Assembly: GCA_016927375.1 (NCBI GenBank)
Contig: JAFGMS010000021.1
Span: 1-32,941 of the forward strand
Length of the DNA stretch: 32,941 nucleotides
Origin: Anaerolineae bacterium
GTDB lineage: Bacteria; Chloroflexota; Anaerolineae; Aggregatilineales; UBA3940
Reading direction: 5' to 3'
Position numbers and translations under genes: made by a program
Shown here: positions 29,468-32,941 of the stretch, in pieces
Position numbering within the stretch: position 1 is the first letter of the stretch
Layout: every line of letters begins with the position of its first letter
The notes under the pieces: model-generated
Told to the model about the DNA's origin: nothing
The model's database searches: none
Seen by the model: the letters and a program-made list of their open reading frames with translations, nothing else

Positions 29468-30346
29468 TCATTTCAAGACGTACAGGATGATGACAACAGC
29501 GATTCCCCACAGGCCCACCGCTGCCTGGAGAGGATGGTCGCGGAGGATGACCTCGTCAGGTGCACCACCTTCGCCTTTAACGTGGATCAAATAGAGATAG
29601 CGGAAGATGCCGTAGAGAACGAAGGGGATGGTGAGCATCATTGTATGATTGAGCGGTAGTCCTTCTGCGCTGAACGTGTATAGAGAGTAGGTCAGGATGG
29701 TTGTGGCGCTTACGATCACGATCATCTCGTCCAGCAGGACTATGCTGTATTGGTCGAGGATGGCTCGGTGATTGTTGGCGCCGCCTTGCAGTAGTACCAG
29801 CTCGTGGCGCCGCTTGCCGAAGCCCAGGAAGAGCGCCAGCGTTGTGGTGAAGATATACAGCCAGGGCGAGAAGCGCACGACGTCGACCAGCACAACGCCA
29901 CAGGCGACTCGCAGAACGTAGCCCGCCGCAACGACCATGACATCTATGATGACTAGGTGCTTGAGGTAGAATGAGTAACCCAGATTAAGTAACAGATAAC
30001 CAACGAGAACAAATCCATACAAAGGCTTTAGCAGAAAAGCCAGTGGAATCGTGAGCAGAGATAGCGCAACGGTTGCAATGATGGCTGTTGACCTGGAAAG
30101 CTGCCCGGAGGGTAGGGGGCGTAACCGCTTGGTGGGATGTGCCTTGTCGGCCTCGATGTCGGCAATGTCGTTGATCAGGTAAACGATGCTGCTTGCCAGG
30201 CACAACAGCCCGAACCCGGCCAGTGTGGCAAGCAGGTAAGGGATATCGTCCAATTTGCGGTCGAAGATCAGCGGAACAAAAACAAAACCGTTCTTGGTCC
30301 ACTGCTTGAGGCGCATGGTGCGCGCCAAGCCAAGTAGTTGTGACAT
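29468..30346 (-). CDS. UbiA-family prenyltransferase (decaprenyl-phosphate phosphoribosyltransferase-like)
   Basis: RLKQWTKNGFVFVPLIF, YLINDIADIEADKAHPTKRLRPLPSG, multiple TM segments. Start refined to ATG 30346 (track 30367 is TTG). Confidence 0.88.
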   Translation of the reverse strand: MSQLLGLARTMRLKQWTKNGFVFVPLIFDRKLDDIPYLLATLAGFGLLCLASSIVYLINDIADIEADKAHPTKRLRPLPSGQLSRSTAIIATVALSLLTIPLAFLLKPLYGFVLVGYLLLNLGYSFYLKHLVIIDVMVVAAGYVLRVACGVVLVDVVRFSPWLYIFTTTLALFLGFGKRRHELVLLQGGANNHRAILDQYSIVLLDEMIVIVSATTILTYSLYTFSAEGLPLNHTMMLTIPFVLYGIFRYLYLIHVKGEGGAPDEVILRDHPLQAAVGLWGIAVVIILYVLK

Positions 30347-30360
30347 GAGATGTTTTCCTG

Positions 30361-30376
30361 TGGTCAAATTTGACCA
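30361..30376. promoter_or_regulatory. 16-bp perfect palindrome adjoining the -10 of the UbiA-mevalonate gene run
   Basis: TGGTCAAATTTGACCA is self-complementary. A minus-strand TATAAT lies at 30384-30379, two bases away. Confidence 0.6.
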
Positions 30377-30499
30377 TTATTATAGCCCTTGCCGGTTGAT
30401 TTGACACAAGCAGATAGTATATTGATAAGCCATTGAAACAAGTATGGGAGGAATGGCAGCTATCATGGTGGCTGGCTCTGGACATGGTGGAGAGCTGTG

Positions 30500-30527
30500 T
30501 TGGTGGTATTGAACACTGCGTTATAAT
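30500..30527 (+). promoter_or_regulatory. Possible promoter for the TlyA-type gene
   Basis: TATAAT at 30522-30527 with weak TTGGTG at 30500-30505. Confidence 0.35.
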
Positions 30528-30611
30528 CGAAACCGGGGTTTGCGAGGCTGAATACCGGAGCTGGCTGTGATGGGGTGAGGTGTATCCGGGGGCTCCAGAA
30601 AGCAGAGCGGG

Positions 30612-31409
30612 ATGAAACACAAAAAGGTGCGTCTGGATGTCCTGTTGTTTGATCGTGGTCTCGTCGAATCTCGCGAGCTGGGCCGCCGGTTGATCATGGC
30701 CGGTGAGGTGCTGGTTGATGATCATCCAATGACCAAACCGGGTGTGAGTGTCCGCTCAGACGTCGCTATTCGAGTAAAGCAGAAGCCGCGCTTTGTCAGC
30801 CGAGGTGGGGACAAGCTGGTGGCTGCTTTGGAGCAGTTCGAAATCACGCTTGTGGGTTGGGTGTGTGCCGATGTTGGCGCCTCCACAGGCGGCTTCACCG
30901 ACTGCCTGCTTCAGGCAGGGGCCGACAGGGTCTACGCTATCGATGTTGGTTATGGACAGCTCGCCTGGACGCTCCGCGGAGATGCGCGAGTGGTGGTGAT
31001 GGAACGCACCAATGCTCGCTATCTCGAAAGCCTGCCTGAGCAGGTTGACTTTGCGTGCATCGATGCCTCGTTTATATCGCTTGGGCTCCTGCTGCCGGTT
31101 GTCCGGAACTGGCTTACTCCACATGGGCAGGTTGTGGCGCTGGTCAAGCCCCAATTCGAGGCCGGCAGGGATAAGGTCGGCAAAGGCGGCGTGGTGCGTG
31201 ACCCTGCTATCCATAGCGAGGTTCTATTGAACATCGCCGAAACTGCCCGGCAGCAAGATTTCGTCGTGTTGGGGGTTATACATTCGCCTCTGCGCGGGCC
31301 GTCGGGCAATATCGAGTTCCTGATGTGGCTAGGTGTTTCATCATCTGCGCCCAGCAAGACCGAACTGTGGATAGAGGAGGCGGTTCGCACTGCTCATGAA
31401 GAGCCGTAA
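30612..31409 (+). CDS. tlyA: TlyA-family rRNA 2'-O-methyltransferase / hemolysin-like protein
   Basis: S4 domain (VRLDVLLFDRGLVESRELGRRLIMAGEVLVDD), KPRFVSRGGDKL, DVGASTGGFTDCLLQAGA, LVKPQFEAGRDKVGKGGVVRDP. Confidence 0.94.
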   Translation: MKHKKVRLDVLLFDRGLVESRELGRRLIMAGEVLVDDHPMTKPGVSVRSDVAIRVKQKPRFVSRGGDKLVAALEQFEITLVGWVCADVGASTGGFTDCLLQAGADRVYAIDVGYGQLAWTLRGDARVVVMERTNARYLESLPEQVDFACIDASFISLGLLLPVVRNWLTPHGQVVALVKPQFEAGRDKVGKGGVVRDPAIHSEVLLNIAETARQQDFVVLGVIHSPLRGPSGNIEFLMWLGVSSSAPSKTELWIEEAVRTAHEEP

Positions 31410-31435
31410 CCGGTGACACCGACGGGATCTGTCAA

Positions 31436-32218
31436 TCATTGGGCTGAGTATATCGAGAGCCACGTGAAAAGGACCGACATGGGTTCTCCTGTGGTCTCTG
31501 CATAAGGGCCAAAATCCCCTGCTGGCGAACTGCTCACGTCGACCCTGGCGATCTGCTTTTTGTCGACATACAGGGTCAGCTTATTGTTGATTGCACGGAC
31601 GCTCAGGGTATGTTCTCCTGAAGATGGTGTGATCTCTTCCTGCAGTGTACCTTCCGCCAGCATTGTCACCGATAATGGGCCGACGCGCTCCAGCAGGGAG
31701 TACCGGCCGCTGCACCAGATTACGAAGAAGCGAAATGATGTGTCACTTTTGTAGTGAAAGACCATGCCGTAGGCGCCACTTCCTTCCGGGCACTGAATAG
31801 GATTGGCCGTGACCTCGGCAAAGAAGTCAGACTGCCGGGCGCGCGTGGTGTAGGCGTAGAGAGCCCATGGCTGGCTGATATCGATCTGGTAACCGTCCGA
31901 CTTTGGTGTCCCGGAAGCCTTGTCTCCTTCCATGGCCACCCAGCCCTGCCGGAAGCGTGTTTCGTAAAGCAGCGCACCGTGGCTTGGGGGCTGCTCTACG
32001 GTGGCTTCCTCAAGTGGCGCGGCGGTCGTTGGCGGGGGTGAGGGTATCGCGGTGTGAGTGGCTGTTGGGTGCTCGGTGGATGTCTCTGTTTCTGGGTGTG
32101 TTGGTGGTGGGACGGTCGTGGGAGGGGAGGTTGCCGTCTCAGCCGTCTTTGCGGCTGGCATATTGCAGGCCAATGTGAGCAACACCAGGGCGATCAAGAT
32201 ACTGGTATGATATTTCAT
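31436..32218 (-). CDS. Lipoprotein with low-complexity linker and possible lectin/LamG-like domain
   Basis: Lipobox LLTLAC; Pro/Thr-rich linker; GALLYETRFRQGWVA...YGMVFHYKSDTSFRFFVIWCSGRYSLLE. Confidence 0.6.
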   Translation of the reverse strand: MKYHTSILIALVLLTLACNMPAAKTAETATSPPTTVPPPTHPETETSTEHPTATHTAIPSPPPTTAAPLEEATVEQPPSHGALLYETRFRQGWVAMEGDKASGTPKSDGYQIDISQPWALYAYTTRARQSDFFAEVTANPIQCPEGSGAYGMVFHYKSDTSFRFFVIWCSGRYSLLERVGPLSVTMLAEGTLQEEITPSSGEHTLSVRAINNKLTLYVDKKQIARVDVSSSPAGDFGPYAETTGEPMSVLFTWLSIYSAQ

Positions 32219-32264
32219 GGGTGGCTCCCCGGCAGATCAAAGTAGCAAGTTGTGCATACAGTCA

Positions 32265-32433
32265 ATGATATACAGTAACTGCTCAGCTCTCAGTTATTGG
32301 CTTTTAGCTGTTAGCTTTTGACTGTGAACTGTAAACTAAAACTCATCACCCAAGTGATTTGATGTTTAATCGCCCAGCACTCACAACTGTCAGCACATCA
32401 CGCCACGCAGCTGAGTAGTTATGATATACAGTA
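32265..32433. repeat. 13-bp direct repeat ATGATATACAGTA
   Basis: Exact copies at 32265-32277 and 32421-32433. Confidence 0.75.
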
Positions 32434-32697
32434 CTGATCGCTGCGATGTTTGTCAACCGGCTGGGGAATAGGCGCTTACAGCACCAACATCGACAAAATG
32501 TTGTTGATCTCTGACAACATCTGATATGAACTGCTCCGCAGGAGCCCCATCTTCTGGGCTCAGTCCCGGACGATGCGTAGTACCTTACAAGTGAAATTCT
32601 AGCTTTTTCGGCAAGAATTTTGGATTTCCTATTTGGTTCCGGCTTGTCTGGGTTAGGAATTGCCTTTTGCGAATAACAGTCGCTTGTGCACGAGTGC

Positions 32698-32717
32698 ATT
32701 CCCGCCTTCGCGGGAAT
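32698..32717. repeat. REP-like palindrome ATTCCCGC-CTTC-GCGGGAAT
   Basis: Perfect 8-bp stem and 4-nt loop, followed by GAC; resembles common dispersed intergenic repeats. Confidence 0.75.
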
Positions 32718-32941
32718 GACAGGCAGCCCGGCAGCGTGGAACAAGATAGGTGACGATTGGATAATTGCCTGGTCGTTGCAACAATCTGTTTTTCAATCGT
32801 CAATCATCAGACGACCTTTGGTCGTACAACCAATCATCAATAACTCGAAATGCACCCCATACAAACTCTGACGATGTGCTATCCGGGGAGGCGTCTAAGC
32901 GTCGTCCAAGCATCCTCCTTCCATCTTCCTTCCATCCTCCT

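Noticed and set aside
32346-32744. 132-aa minus-strand ORF containing VIPAKAGMH
   Set aside because: That peptide is the typical translation of the REP-like palindrome; the rest has no coding signature.

Overview
The window is a gene-dense, mostly housekeeping bacterial chromosome segment. Family content suggests Chloroflexota (Anaerolineae-like), but this is inference only. Plus-strand genes include obg-nadD, a tandem-domain solute-binding lipoprotein, superoxide dismutase, ferredoxin, plsY, a prepilin peptidase, enolase, a Ser/Thr kinase fused to a SUMF1-like domain, an M23 peptidase/glycosidase-like fusion and a TlyA-type methyltransferase. Minus-strand genes include a GH38-like protein, an EamA transporter, a LivK-type binding protein, mnmA, an M50-HEAT-peptidase MA-acylphosphatase-FecR-like gene run, and a UbiA-mevalonate kinase-isopentenyl phosphate kinase-decarboxylase run. 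The most notable observations are: (i) a GH38-fold protein in which the usual metal ligand and nucleophile positions all appear substituted; (ii) an unannotated, decayed JAMM/MPN (JAB) metalloprotease gene at about 8997-9403; (iii) an array of ATCGAGAT/ATCTCGAT hairpins with two long perfect stems downstream of enolase; (iv) a gene set matching the alternative (IPK-type) mevalonate pathway, with a 16-bp perfect palindrome at its promoter; (v) an M23 peptidase fused to a clan GH-A-like domain. I saw no CRISPR array, rRNA, tRNA, prophage or intact transposase.
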